Shown here in pieces: positions 7,779 to 17,307 of a DNA stretch of 64,000 nucleotides. The DNA comes from Ga0077536 sp943370145. Lineage in GTDB: Bacteria > Pseudomonadota > Gammaproteobacteria > Ga0077536. The stretch covers positions 37,235 through 101,234 of the forward strand of contig CALRPY020000008.1 of NCBI GenBank assembly GCA_943370145.1. Reading direction: 5' to 3'. The stretch's first letter is position 1; the number at the start of each line of letters is the position of its first letter. The notes beneath the pieces are model-generated. The model worked only from the letters and a program-made list of their open reading frames with translations, was not told where the DNA came from and ran no database searches. The translations under genes were made by a program, and so were the position numbers.

Positions 7779-8896
7779 CCCAGGAAAGAATGAAAATCGT
7801 GCTGGTGGCGGGCGCCCGCCCCAACTTCATGAAGGTGGCCCCGATCATTCGCGAGTTCAGGAAGCACGAAGACGTCTTCGACTGGCGGCTGGTTCACACC
7901 GGCCAGCACTACGACCATGGCATGAGCGACGTGTTCTTTGAAGAACTGGGCATCCCGCAGCCGCACTTTCACATGGGCGCGGGTGGCGGCAGCCACGCTG
8001 AGCAGACGGCGCGGATCATGATCGAATTCGAGAGGTACTGCGCCGAAGAAAAGCCCGCGCTCGTCATGGTCGTTGGGGACGTTAATTCGACCTTGGCGTG
8101 CTCAATTGTTGCCAAGAAACAAGGATGCCGAGTGGCTCATGTGGAAGCAGGCCTTAGAAGCGGCGATATGAGCATGCCAGAAGAAATAAACCGAATCGTT
8201 ACCGACTCAATCTCAGATCTCTTTTTCGTTACCGAACCTAGTGGTCAAAGCAACTTGCTCAAGGAGGGGCACTCGGAGCGAGATATTTTCTTCATCGGTC
8301 ACGTAATGATCGACAACCTTTTTTTTCAATTAAGGCGTCTGAATGAAGAAGGCGCGAAAAGCCTGGAAACAGATTCTCTAAAAAAACGGTACGAACGTTA
8401 CGGCGTAGTGACGATGCATAGACCTGCTAACGTGGATCACTATCCTACGCTCAAGGGAATTGTCGATGCTTTGAACGAGATCTCTCAGACCCTTCCGCTC
8501 ATATTTCCCATCCATCCAAGGACAGCGGCAAACCTGGAGAAGTTCAGTCTTAAGACGAGCGACCGAATCGAACGCCTCAGCCCGCTACCATACATGGAGT
8601 TCTTGAATCTCTGGAAGGATGCACTAATTGTTTTAACGGACAGTGGAGGGCTCCAAGAAGAGACCACCGCGCTTGGCATTCCATGCATTACGATGAGGAG
8701 CAATACTGAGCGCCCGGTAACAGTGTTAGAAGGCTCTAACATCATCGCAGGAACGAACCCCCAAGAAATCCTCAGGCTGACATTGGAGACGATTCATTCA
8801 CCCCCAACTCAAAAGCGACGAATTCCTGAGTTCTGGGATGGGAATGCGGCGTCAAGAATGATGACTGTGCTTATCCCTGCCGGTGGTCAGAATTGA
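7775..8896 (+). CDS. wecB: UDP-N-acetylglucosamine 2-epimerase
   Basis: 373-residue non-hydrolysing epimerase making UDP-ManNAc. Motifs: VAGARPNFMKVAPI at the N-terminus, HTGQHYD, HVEAGLRSGDM (catalytic acid), EEINRIVTD, TMHRPANVD and LTDSGGLQEE. ATG 7775 overlaps the upstream TGA; a longer frame from 7619 lies inside the ATPase gene and is rejected. Base composition changes inside the gene: bases 7921-7980 have 35 G+C of 60, whereas 8281-8340 have 21 of 60. The 5' third therefore belongs to the GC-rich core and the rest to the AT-rich cassette, consistent with a recombination joint near 8070. No wecC is present, so ManNAc itself may be the sugar used. Confidence 0.93.
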   Translation: MTQERMKIVLVAGARPNFMKVAPIIREFRKHEDVFDWRLVHTGQHYDHGMSDVFFEELGIPQPHFHMGAGGGSHAEQTARIMIEFERYCAEEKPALVMVVGDVNSTLACSIVAKKQGCRVAHVEAGLRSGDMSMPEEINRIVTDSISDLFFVTEPSGQSNLLKEGHSERDIFFIGHVMIDNLFFQLRRLNEEGAKSLETDSLKKRYERYGVVTMHRPANVDHYPTLKGIVDALNEISQTLPLIFPIHPRTAANLEKFSLKTSDRIERLSPLPYMEFLNLWKDALIVLTDSGGLQEETTALGIPCITMRSNTERPVTVLEGSNIIAGTNPQEILRLTLETIHSPPTQKRRIPEFWDGNAASRMMTVLIPAGGQN

Positions 8897-8999
8897 AGCA
8901 GCTTGGTCCCGCCCTGTTCCGACATGAACGACTAATCCACTGTTTAATAAATGTCGAAGCGGTTGAATACCTGATTCGAAACCAATAGGAACCCTTCGC

Positions 9000-10169
9000 G
9001 TGGTCGGCAGAAAAGTTCGTGTTGCCGTTTTGACAAACATAATTCCGGAATATCGCCGGGATTACTATCTAAGGCTTTTCAACGATGGTCGCCTTGACAT
9101 AACGGTTTACTGTCAATCGGCAATACCTGGAATGAATCTTCCGTCCGTCCACCGTGAACTAGGCAATCAGGTCGTAGAGGTCCCGTTTCACGGTGCAAAA
9201 CGCGAAGCTTTCGGTTGGCAAAATTTGCCTTGGCTAGAGCTATTGCGCGGATACGATGTCTATTTTGTGCTTGGTAATCCTCGAGTGTTTTCGAACGTCC
9301 TCATTTCTCTCTTATTGCTTCTGATAGGCAGAAAGGTAGTCATCCAAGGCCAACTTCACACCAGTGGAAGCGTTAAGTTCCTGGAGAATCTTCGTCTGCT
9401 TTGGTGGCGCGCGTTTCAATACATTTACTTGTATAACGATCATGAGGTATTGGCCCTAGCCGAGAGAAAGGGGTTCCAGAAAAAAATAATCGTAGGAATG
9501 AACAATGGCCTGAACCAGGAATTAATTGAGGCAGCCATAAAGATATGGCCGGCGGATAAACTCGGTGCTTGGCAGAAAGCTAAGAATCTTGACGGAAAAA
9601 TCGTGGTGCTTTCATGCGCACGCCTCGAACCGAAGAATCGGTTCAATCTTATGGTTGAATGTCTACCGAAACTGACCAAGCTTCAGCCTAATTTGTTGTG
9701 GTGCGTGATTGGTGACGGCCAAGAGCGGGATGCGCTTCATGCCGCGGCTGAAGAGTTGGGCATGAGAAATTCGGTCTGTTGGTTAGGTGCGGTTTATGAT
9801 GAAAAAGACCTCGCACCTTGGTTTCTCAGTGCAAAGGCGTTTGTCCATCCTGGATCTATTGGGCTCAGTCTTCTACATGCCTTCGGATATGGGTTGCCCG
9901 TAGTTACGCATGATAAGTCGGAGCAGCATATGCCCGAATATGCAGCACTCGAAGTAGGAAAAAACGGATATGTCTATGAATTCGGTGACGCGCAAGACTT
10001 GATACGGTCACTTCTCCGGACAATCTCGGAGTCTGCGAAGTTAAGTGATTGTGCCAAGCAGACTGCAGTTGAACGATTCAACACGCGCATCATGGCCAAG
10101 CGATTCGGCGAGATGTGCATGACGGCAGCAGAGCGCGATACCGGGGGAAAAGCGGAATCATGTGTTTAG
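9000..10169 (+). CDS. Glycosyltransferase, GT4-like
   Basis: 389-residue predicted cytosolic or membrane-associated glycosyltransferase with GT-B fold. The N-terminal domain begins VRVAVLTNIIPEYRRDYYL; a hydrophobic patch (LISLLLLLIGRKVVIQ) lies near residue 105. The C-terminal domain begins with VVLSCARLEPKNRFN and carries the donor-binding region HPGSIGLSLLHAFGYGLPVV (about residues 280-300). The canonical GT4 E-x7-E acidic residues are not clear there, so activity details are uncertain. The start is GTG 9000, with AGGA nine bases upstream. Codon use is AT-richer than in the flanking core genes. Confidence 0.8.
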   Translation: MVGRKVRVAVLTNIIPEYRRDYYLRLFNDGRLDITVYCQSAIPGMNLPSVHRELGNQVVEVPFHGAKREAFGWQNLPWLELLRGYDVYFVLGNPRVFSNVLISLLLLLIGRKVVIQGQLHTSGSVKFLENLRLLWWRAFQYIYLYNDHEVLALAERKGFQKKIIVGMNNGLNQELIEAAIKIWPADKLGAWQKAKNLDGKIVVLSCARLEPKNRFNLMVECLPKLTKLQPNLLWCVIGDGQERDALHAAAEELGMRNSVCWLGAVYDEKDLAPWFLSAKAFVHPGSIGLSLLHAFGYGLPVVTHDKSEQHMPEYAALEVGKNGYVYEFGDAQDLIRSLLRTISESAKLSDCAKQTAVERFNTRIMAKRFGEMCMTAAERDTGGKAESCV

Positions 10170-10281
10170 CGCGGCTGAACATCGATATTTGGATGAGAGA
10201 GTGTGCGCGGCACGATAAGAGTGCCAGCGTGCGGCACTTGCGCAGCAGTATCGAAGGCATCAAACGTGGCCTGTCCTTCAA

Positions 10282-10527
10282 ATGAAAAGGGTTGGAATCA
10301 ATAGGCTTTCGGCGCGCCCGGGATGCGTCGGTGGAAGCGAGTATTATTTCGTCCGCCAGTTGCTTGGGTTAGGCAAATTGACCCACGATTTTGACGTGGC
10401 TGCGTATGTGCTGCCTGGTTTCGCAAAGTCTAACCCCGAACTCGCTGGCCGGCCGCATGAGCCGCAGCGAGTACTCGCGCGATCGCCAATGGAACGCCTT
10501 TCAGGCGCTGTGCGTCTGAAGTCATGA
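10282..10527 (+). pseudogene. N-terminal fragment of a GT4 glycosyltransferase
   Basis: 81-codon frame whose start, MKRVGINRLSARPGCVGGSE followed by YYFVRQLL, is the typical beginning of a GT4 glycosyltransferase (nucleotide-sugar enzyme with a GG-x-E motif near residue 18). Such proteins are normally about 350-400 residues, so this one is broken: recognisable sequence stops around residue 50-70 and composition then changes. The frame ends four bases into the next glycosyltransferase. The C-terminal part of a similar enzyme lies at 11684-12076, so the two pieces are probably the ends of one disrupted gene. Confidence 0.6.
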
Positions 10528-11687
10528 AGACGCGATCCTCAGTTTCGGACACGGCTGCTTTCGGGCTGTGGAGCCATGATTTCAGCATGGTGACGGGACA
10601 GGCCTTCGTTACCGCACGTGCCGCGGCGCTGATGCGACAGCGGCAGGTTTGCGAGTTCATCTACCGCGGGCCCGGCCTGGCGATGCTTCAGACTTGGCTG
10701 CGCTGCGCGGTCGGCTTGTGGTCGGCGGTATTGCGCAACCGTGTGAAAACGCTCTATCTAGTGTGCTCGCGCTCCAACGCGGGATTCCTTCGCGACCTGC
10801 CGGCCTACTTGGTGACCTTCTTCGGGGTTCGAGTACTGGTCCACGCCCACGGCTCGGACATCGTCGACCTGATGCACCGTCCGCTGTGGGGCGCATTCGC
10901 TCGCAGCCTGTTGAAGCGCTGCGAACTTATCGTGCCGTCCGCGCACCTGTTGCAGCCGTTGACAGCATGCGGCATCGCGAGGCTTCATCTGTGCGAAAAC
11001 TTCGCGTTCGGTGTGCAGCCCAGTGCCGCGGACGGCGGCTGGGCCTCTCCACCGGGATCGCACAACGCCGGCCTGAGCGTGCTGTGGAACTCGAACATCC
11101 TCGCCAGCAAGGGCTTCTTCGCCGTGGCCGGAGCCGTGGAAATGCTGCATCGCGACGGGCGCGCGATCAAGCTGGTTGCCATCGGTTCGCCCATGCCAGA
11201 CTGTGAAATGTCGATCGAGCAGGTTCGACAGGTATTGAACAGTCTCAGCGGCCGGCCCTGGATCGAACTGCGCGGGCCGGTCGGTCGCGAAAGTTTGACC
11301 CGACTGCTGAACCAGGCCGATGTCGTCTGTCTGCCGTCTCGCTACGTGTCCGAATGCCAGCCCCTCGCGGTGATCGAAGCGATGTGTGCTGGCCGGCAGC
11401 TCGTCGTATCGAACTCCCCGGCGCTGTCGGCCACCGTTGGCGACTACCCGTGCGAGATCGTCGAGTCGATCGATGCCGCCTCGGTGGCGGCAGCGCTGTC
11501 GCGGCTGTCACCTTCACACCCAGGGAGGCGGGCGCTGGAGCACGGCGCGGCCGCGGCCCGCGCCCGCTTCTCGGCGGAACGCTTCGACCGCGTACTCGCC
11601 AGCATTCTGGACGGCGCCGGGTCCGGCACCCCGGTAGATGCGGACCGGCCCGGCAAGGCATCGTCCATTGCGCGGAAAACAGCATGA
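10524..11687 (+). CDS. Glycosyltransferase, GT4 family (GC-rich insert)
   Basis: 387-residue GT-B glycosyltransferase. It has an N-terminal acceptor domain with VLVHAHGSDIVDLMHRP and a C-terminal donor domain with VLWNSNILASKGFFAVAGA, LNQADVVCLPSRY and ECQPLAVIEAMCAGRQLVVS (E-x7-E about residues 278-286). The gene is much richer in G+C (39 of 60 in bases 10681-10740) than the genes on both sides (31 of 60 in 9661-9720). It is exactly bracketed by the N- and C-terminal fragments of another GT4 gene, with four-base overlaps at both ends (ATGA), as if it had replaced that gene's middle. It looks intact and probably functional. Confidence 0.78.
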   Translation: MKTRSSVSDTAAFGLWSHDFSMVTGQAFVTARAAALMRQRQVCEFIYRGPGLAMLQTWLRCAVGLWSAVLRNRVKTLYLVCSRSNAGFLRDLPAYLVTFFGVRVLVHAHGSDIVDLMHRPLWGAFARSLLKRCELIVPSAHLLQPLTACGIARLHLCENFAFGVQPSAADGGWASPPGSHNAGLSVLWNSNILASKGFFAVAGAVEMLHRDGRAIKLVAIGSPMPDCEMSIEQVRQVLNSLSGRPWIELRGPVGRESLTRLLNQADVVCLPSRYVSECQPLAVIEAMCAGRQLVVSNSPALSATVGDYPCEIVESIDAASVAAALSRLSPSHPGRRALEHGAAAARARFSAERFDRVLASILDGAGSGTPVDADRPGKASSIARKTA

Positions 11688-12076
11688 ACAGAATCTCCCA
11701 TACCCTCTGGCTGGTTAGTGGGCGATGCAAGATTGTGCGTCCAGGCCGAGTTCCGGCAGCCGACCGTGATGGACTCATCAAAATGGCGCTTGGCGTTGCA
11801 TTCCCAAGTGAATATGAGGGATCGGGTGCCCCTGCGCTTGAGGCAATGGCCCTCCGAACGCCACTAATTTCAAGTGCCTGCGGAAGCCTTCCGGAGGTGG
11901 TTGGTAACGCTGGACTTGTGCTGCCACTGGAAGGTGATGCATGGGCACATGCCCTGGAGAATGTAGGAGCGCGGCGTAGCGAGCAAATTGCCTCTGGACG
12001 CCAGCGTGTCCTCGAATACTCTACGCAAAAAAGCGCAGAAGAACTTTTAGCGGGCTATCGCTTGGCACTCGCATGA
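11684..12076 (+). pseudogene. C-terminal fragment of a GT4 glycosyltransferase
   Basis: 130-codon frame from ATG 11684 carrying only the end of a GT4 donor domain: ALGVAFPSEYEGSGAPALEA, MALRTPLISS, GSLPEVVGNAGL, then a C-terminal helix ending GYRLALA. A complete enzyme would need about 230 more N-terminal residues. The first 25 codons (MNRISHTLWLVSGRCKIVRP) look like chance read-through of the joint. Composition returns to the AT-richer level of the cassette. It is probably the other end of the gene beginning at 10282. Confidence 0.62.
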
Positions 12077-12086
12077 GGGCGGCGTT

Positions 12087-13358
12087 TTGACGTCGGAAGG
12101 CGAAAACGTTCGCCCGCGGCCAATGAAAGGTGCAAGGGTGCGAAGAGTATTGTTTGTCAATCGGTTCTTCTGGCCAGACCAGTCCGCCACCTCTCGTGTG
12201 CTCACTGACCTGGCGTTTCACATTGCCGCACTTGATGAGTTTGAGGTTCATGTCGTCTGTTCGCGCCATCTGTATGAGGATCCGGCGGCGAATTTGCCCG
12301 CAGAAAGCAATGAAGCCGGAGTAGAGGTCCATCGTCTATGGACAACACAATTCGGCCGCGGGAACCTCTTCGGTCGAAGTACAGATTATTTGACGTTTTA
12401 TTTCTCGACGTTGATATGGCTGCTAGCTAACTGTAGCTACGGCGACGTTGTTGTGGCCAAAACCGACCCTCCCCTCATATCAGTCGTTGCGTGGTTTGCT
12501 GCACGGATAAAACGCGCGACGCTTGTCAATTGGCTTCAGGACTTGTTCCCAGAGGTTGCGCGTGCGCTGGGCGTGAAGCTTGTGCAAGGCGCCATTTTTT
12601 CCTTGCTCTTCGAGCTTAGAAACAAAAGCTTGCGCGCCGCAACTGTGAATGTAGTCATAGGCAAAGCAATGGAAGCGCGTGTCAACTGTTTGCTTGCTGG
12701 GCGCTCATCAGTTGAAACAATTGAAAACTGGGTGCAAGGAGACGCCGTCACTTCAGTGCCGCATGAATACAACGAGCTGCGCAAAACGTGGGGGTTGAAT
12801 CCATATTTTGTTATTGGATATTCAGGAAACTTAGGTCGAGCACATAACTACCAAACAATAGTGGACGCTGCCGAGCAATTGCGCGACTTATCGGATTTAC
12901 GCTTTTTGATCATCGGTGGGGGGGCGTCAGTCGATAAGCTAAAAAGCGAGCTACGCACTCGCAATCTAGGTGGGTTCATTTTCAAGCCATACCAGTCCGA
13001 AAAGCGTCTTAGTCAGAGTCTTTCTGCTGCGGATGTTCATTTAGTGACTCTACTATCCGAAGCTGAAGGGTTGATAGTGCCAAGCAAGATTTATGGAATT
13101 TTAGCGGCGGGAAGACCAGTGATATTCGTGGGGCGAATTGATCAGCAACTCTCAAATTTGATATCCACGCATAAATGCGGCGCTCAGGTAGCCGACTGGG
13201 ACCAAGGACGAAGCCTTGCGCAATTTCTTCGTGACTTATATGAACGCCGTGACATGGCACGCGCGATGGGGATCTCGAGTCGAAAACTATTCGAGGAAAA
13301 CTTCGCTTCTCAGTACTCTCTTAAAAAATGGGAAGACTTGTTTCGTGCTCTCTCCTAA
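12087..13358 (+). CDS. Glycosyltransferase, WbuB-like GT4
   Basis: 423-residue glycosyltransferase. The N-terminal domain starts with VLFVNRFFWPDQSATSRVLT and a DLFPE motif (NWLQDLFPEVARALG, about residue 155), as in WbuB-type FucNAc transferases. The donor domain has YFVIGYSGNLGRAHNYQTI and LSEAEGLIVPSKIYGILAAG. The start is uncertain: TTG 12087 has AGGG seven bases upstream, while ATG 12123 or GTG 12138 would begin closer to the first conserved strand. The acceptor sugar cannot be predicted; GDP-fucose and UDP-ManNAc pathways are encoded nearby. Confidence 0.82.
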   Translation: MTSEGENVRPRPMKGARVRRVLFVNRFFWPDQSATSRVLTDLAFHIAALDEFEVHVVCSRHLYEDPAANLPAESNEAGVEVHRLWTTQFGRGNLFGRSTDYLTFYFSTLIWLLANCSYGDVVVAKTDPPLISVVAWFAARIKRATLVNWLQDLFPEVARALGVKLVQGAIFSLLFELRNKSLRAATVNVVIGKAMEARVNCLLAGRSSVETIENWVQGDAVTSVPHEYNELRKTWGLNPYFVIGYSGNLGRAHNYQTIVDAAEQLRDLSDLRFLIIGGGASVDKLKSELRTRNLGGFIFKPYQSEKRLSQSLSAADVHLVTLLSEAEGLIVPSKIYGILAAGRPVIFVGRIDQQLSNLISTHKCGAQVADWDQGRSLAQFLRDLYERRDMARAMGISSRKLFEENFASQYSLKKWEDLFRALS

Positions 13359-13434
13359 CGAGCATTTAATTCGCCATCTCGTGTACAGCAGAGATGAGTA
13401 ACATCTTTGGGTTTTGACAATTTCTCAACCGACA

Positions 13435-14790
13435 ATGACCAGCCAACTTTCGAATGTGGCGATGACTGCAAAGCGACCAGTGAGAATGCCATCCTTGAGA
13501 TCGTTAATGCCGATTGAAAACAGTATGGCATTGCGCTTACTTGTCGTTCGAATTCTAGGGGCGGGCGCGTCCTTTCTCGTTGGGCTGTACATAGCTAGGC
13601 AATATGGTGCCGAGACTTCGGGAGCTTATTATCTGTTTCTGGCGATCACTACAGCTGGCGCAATGCTGTCGAGGCTAGGTCTCGATGGCGCCTTGACGAA
13701 GTCCTTCTCAAAGGCTCTATCTAATCAGAAGCGCGCTCAGGCCAATAGCATTTGGCTCTATTGCAGCGGAATTACAATTCTCTTGGCTTTGACTATCTCT
13801 GCTGGCATCGGAATATGGGGAGAACCCATTCTAGCTCGGACTCTGGGGGCAGAGGCAAGCTCCTTCAAAATTTGTCTCATGCTGTGCGTGCCGTTCATGG
13901 CGCTGCAAAACATCAACTTTGGTGCCCTAAGGTGTTTGCACTGTCAGACAACCGCTGTTGTTCTGGAAACTGTGCTGACGCCAGCTACTACTATCACGCT
14001 TTTGGTGTTCGAACTGCTCAAGCCATTGGGCAGTGCTGGTCTCCATGTCGTTTCAGCTTTTGTGATTGCTTGCGCAATCACAAGTTCTACGGCGGCTATT
14101 GCGGTTGCGCGTAAGCTTTCCTGGAGTGATGGCATCGGCGGCGTTCCGCAACGAGCCATGTGGCGGGTCGCGCAGAATCTTCTGTTGATTTCCCTGATTG
14201 GGCATCTTACTGAGTCAGTCTCTACGTACGTGCTCACTGCGTACGCGACCCTCGAGCAAGTGGGTATTTTTAATTTGTGCCTGCGGCTCGTGATCCTTAC
14301 TGGGCTTGCTGTTTCTGTAACTGATGGAATTAACGCTCCAAAGTTCGCCGTTCTTTTTGAGCAAGGAAAGCTTCGAGAAATTGAGTTGCTTGCGAGCAAA
14401 GCGATGGCCTTTAACCTACTGTTTGGCGCAGGTCCCCTACTTTTTATGTTTGCGTTTCCGTCCTGGACCTTGAGTCTCTTCGGGCAGGGCTTTGTTCCTG
14501 GCGCAACCGCATTACGAATTCTCGCGCTGGGTCAGTTAGGAATGCTTGCCTGTGGGTCGGTGGGGTACTTGCTGCTTATGGCCGGCAAGGAGCGCGCTGT
14601 TCTGCGCTCGTGGATATGTAGTCTTGCTCTTCAGGTGTTTGTTATTGGCTTAACTCTTCAAGAATACGGGGCAGAGGCGGCTGCATTAGCATGGACTGCC
14701 GCGCTGCTTCTGAGAAACGCGTTCGCCGTGAAAGTAAGCGCACGCGAAGTAGGGGTCAGGCTTAGGCTGTTTGCCTGGCTTCGCGATTAA
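13435..14790 (+). CDS. wzx: Polysaccharide flippase (Wzx/MATE-like)
   Basis: About 451 residues with some 12-14 predicted hydrophobic helices spread over the whole length (for example LLVVRILGAGASFLVGLYIA, then pairs near residues 100, 150, 195, 240, 330, 380 and 420). It fits the polysaccharide-translocase family that flips undecaprenyl-linked repeat units to the periplasm. It lies between glycosyltransferases and the polymerase/ligase gene, as expected for a Wzx/Wzy locus. The start is uncertain: TTG 13414, ATG 13435 and ATG 13462 are all possible and none has a good ribosome-binding site. Confidence 0.8.
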   Translation: MTSQLSNVAMTAKRPVRMPSLRSLMPIENSMALRLLVVRILGAGASFLVGLYIARQYGAETSGAYYLFLAITTAGAMLSRLGLDGALTKSFSKALSNQKRAQANSIWLYCSGITILLALTISAGIGIWGEPILARTLGAEASSFKICLMLCVPFMALQNINFGALRCLHCQTTAVVLETVLTPATTITLLVFELLKPLGSAGLHVVSAFVIACAITSSTAAIAVARKLSWSDGIGGVPQRAMWRVAQNLLLISLIGHLTESVSTYVLTAYATLEQVGIFNLCLRLVILTGLAVSVTDGINAPKFAVLFEQGKLREIELLASKAMAFNLLFGAGPLLFMFAFPSWTLSLFGQGFVPGATALRILALGQLGMLACGSVGYLLLMAGKERAVLRSWICSLALQVFVIGLTLQEYGAEAAALAWTAALLLRNAFAVKVSAREVGVRLRLFAWLRD

Positions 14791-14833
14791 TCTGGCGAAG
14801 TCTCGGCCAAAGCCGTGCTGAAAAGGTTCTGAT

Positions 14834-16108
14834 ATGGATGTGAATAACAATTTGCGGGTCAATAGCATCCCAGTGATGCTGGTATTGCCGTTTATTAGTA
14901 TTTTTTTCGATTCCCTTATTAATTACTTCCTAGTTAGAAGCGGTCCGCCCTTGCCGGTTAATTTCTTTTCGCTCCTTCTAATTCTGGGGGCGCTATTTAA
15001 GTACGGCCTAAAAGTTCTCCCGATCAAGTCCGTATTTACCTGGTGGATGACTTCAATCTCGCTATCGTTCGTGATCGGTATTTTGACAGCACCTGATATT
15101 GGTCTTATTAGAATAAATCAGGCACTGGGCATGCTCGCCGCTTATTTCGGCGGCTATTTGGCCTTCAGGTGGCTTTCGAGCGAGGACTGGATTGCGAAGC
15201 TTTTTATATCGATAGTTGGTGTGTACGTCGTCGTATGTTTGCTCGCGTTGTGGAAGGCGGCACCAAACTACTTCCCATTAGATGTTGAATACTGGTCCCT
15301 AGAAGGAGTCCCACAGCCTCGGCCGGCGGTGACAACCAATCAGAATTTCCAAATTTTCTACTTATTTCCTTGCGCCGTATTAATCGCGCTGCCATTCAAA
15401 GCAATCCGGTTTTTATTCGTAAGTATTTTAATTATTTCGACCTATTACATTCTTGCGCAAGTTCAAACGCGGAGCGGAGTGGCGGCATTTGCTGGGGGCG
15501 TCCTGTTGGCAGCTGTCTCTCCTTTGTGGACGCCTGAATTGGGACGCAAGAAAATATTGTTTTTTATTGCGGTGGGAGTCAGTGGGCTGTTTTTTGTTGC
15601 GCCAATAATTCTGAGCTGGGCTGAGCTACTCCTGTACCGCTTTTCGAATGATGACTATGGGACGGGGCGCGGTCGCTTGATTAGCTTTCTTTACCTGTTT
15701 GAGCACCTATGGGACCCCATGTGGTGGTTGCCGCGGGGAAGTCAGGAGTTTATCGATCGAACGGGGGATTTCGCCCACTCGAATATTACGTCCATGTTTC
15801 TGAATGGTGGACTTCTTGGTCTTGCCGGATGGTTAGCTGTGGTGTGCTATCCGCTAATTGTTCTGACCAAAATGTTTCTTAAGCGGCAATTAGACTCAGC
15901 GGCCACGTTAGTTTGGTGTGCCTTGGTAATTGTTTGGGTTACGCAGATGTCGCTAGACGTGGCGGTTCAGAAATACATATGGATTTGGGCTGGGGCCGGT
16001 GTGGCCACAATGGAGAGGATTCAAAGAAAGCGAAAATTGGGTGAGCAAGCAACCTACAAAAGTAATTTGCGAGCAGGGAACAGAAACTTCGCCAATTTGA
16101 TGCCATGA
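14834..16108 (+). CDS. wzy: O-antigen ligase / polymerase family membrane protein (Wzy-like)
   Basis: 424-residue polytopic protein with about 10-12 membrane segments and a larger periplasmic loop near residues 275-315 (YGTGRGRLISFLYLFEHLWD then HSNITSMFLNGGLLGL), the layout of the O-antigen ligase/polymerase superfamily. In this locus it most likely polymerises the repeat unit; a ligase role cannot be excluded from sequence. The gene is among the most AT-rich in the window. Its TGA overlaps the ATG of the next glycosyltransferase gene. Confidence 0.78.
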   Translation: MDVNNNLRVNSIPVMLVLPFISIFFDSLINYFLVRSGPPLPVNFFSLLLILGALFKYGLKVLPIKSVFTWWMTSISLSFVIGILTAPDIGLIRINQALGMLAAYFGGYLAFRWLSSEDWIAKLFISIVGVYVVVCLLALWKAAPNYFPLDVEYWSLEGVPQPRPAVTTNQNFQIFYLFPCAVLIALPFKAIRFLFVSILIISTYYILAQVQTRSGVAAFAGGVLLAAVSPLWTPELGRKKILFFIAVGVSGLFFVAPIILSWAELLLYRFSNDDYGTGRGRLISFLYLFEHLWDPMWWLPRGSQEFIDRTGDFAHSNITSMFLNGGLLGLAGWLAVVCYPLIVLTKMFLKRQLDSAATLVWCALVIVWVTQMSLDVAVQKYIWIWAGAGVATMERIQRKRKLGEQATYKSNLRAGNRNFANLMP

Positions 16109-17307
16109 GTTTAAAAAAAATATTAATCGCTTGCTCCTCGCCTCCTGACCGAGATGGGGGAATTTGCTCGTATTCGAAAGAACTCACTGAGGCCTTGGTT
16201 CGCCAGGGGAAGGCGGTTTTTTACGCGTCGCCCAAGCCAAACGATTTTTCTTGGGTTAATGCGCACGCTTCCGGTTTCCTGGGTACGTCGCCGCGCGACG
16301 ATCAGGCGGAGAGATGTCGGTCATTATTGAAGTTCATCTCAGATAACAAAATCGAGGCCGCTATCAATAATGACAATTCAGTTCTTCAGAGCGTGGCTCC
16401 GTGGCTAAATATTCCATTAATCGTGATCGGCCATATGGACCAGTTCTCTATTGCAACAGTTGCTTGTCATGAAAGTGATTGGGCGGACTATGTAGTTGCA
16501 ATTTCCTACGACATGCGCAAAACGTTTATTGCGCGAGGCGTAGCCGCATATAAATGTCCTGTTATATACAACGGCGTGCGTGATCCGGGACTCAACGTGC
16601 GTGACCAGGCAACGCGACGTGCGTTACGCGTAGTATTCGTTGGAGACACCAAGCGAAAAGGCATGGATTTGGTTGCCTCAAGCCTTCGCATGAATGCTAC
16701 GGCTTGGGATGGTATCGAGCTTAGTTGGTTTGGAAATATCCCGGAGAAGCTTGGGTCTAGCTTAAAGCAGGCGACACCCAGCCTACGACTTGAGGGGAAA
16801 GTGCCGCGTTCTGAGTTTGAAGAAGCACTTAAAAGCGCGGACATTCTGCTTCTTCCTTCGAGGGCGGAAGGCTGCCCCATGGCTATGCTAGAAGCAATTA
16901 GCAGGGGCGTGGTGCCGGTTGTCTCCGACGGTGTCGGCGCGATGCGATGGATGGTTGACAGTGGTGTAGATGGTTTCGTCTGCTCTCTCAACAATTGGCC
17001 TGCAGAGTCGCTTAATTGCCTTAAGTTCCTCAAGAGCAACCCAGACGTTTTGGCGGAAATGTCGTTAAAGGCTCGCGAGAGGTTCATTCGCCAATTCGAT
17101 ATCAGTTTTACGGCGGAGAAGTTGGTCACTCTTCTCAGCCGCCCGACTGTCCAAAGAATGATTAAGCCGGAGGTGATTCAGGTCCTGCGGTGGCACAGAA
17201 CGCCAGCCGGCTCAGGAAAGGCGTCTCTATGGGAGAGATTCTGTTTTCGATTTGGGGTTAAGCGCATTGCGGGATCGTTATCACAGTGTGATTCGAATGT
17301 TCAGTAA
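16105..17307 (+). CDS. Glycosyltransferase, GT4 family
   Basis: 400-residue GT-B enzyme. It begins KKILIACSSPPDRDGGICSY with the glycine-rich acceptor-domain loop. The donor domain starts LRVVFVGDTKRKGMDLVASS and contains LLLPSRAEGCPMAMLEAISR then GVVPVVSD (acidic E-x7-E pair around residues 252-260). ATG 16105 overlaps the preceding stop (ATGA), suggesting coupling to the polymerase gene. The last 40 residues (after TVQRMIKPEV) are an extension without recognisable motif and overlap the next gene. Confidence 0.85.
   Translation: MSLKKILIACSSPPDRDGGICSYSKELTEALVRQGKAVFYASPKPNDFSWVNAHASGFLGTSPRDDQAERCRSLLKFISDNKIEAAINNDNSVLQSVAPWLNIPLIVIGHMDQFSIATVACHESDWADYVVAISYDMRKTFIARGVAAYKCPVIYNGVRDPGLNVRDQATRRALRVVFVGDTKRKGMDLVASSLRMNATAWDGIELSWFGNIPEKLGSSLKQATPSLRLEGKVPRSEFEEALKSADILLLPSRAEGCPMAMLEAISRGVVPVVSDGVGAMRWMVDSGVDGFVCSLNNWPAESLNCLKFLKSNPDVLAEMSLKARERFIRQFDISFTAEKLVTLLSRPTVQRMIKPEVIQVLRWHRTPAGSGKASLWERFCFRFGVKRIAGSLSQCDSNVQ

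Noticed and set aside
10170..10281. Insertion-sequence end as the cause of the broken glycosyltransferase
   Set aside because: No inverted repeat, target duplication or transposase fragment is visible at either joint (about 10430-10530 and 11684-11760); recombinational replacement fits better.
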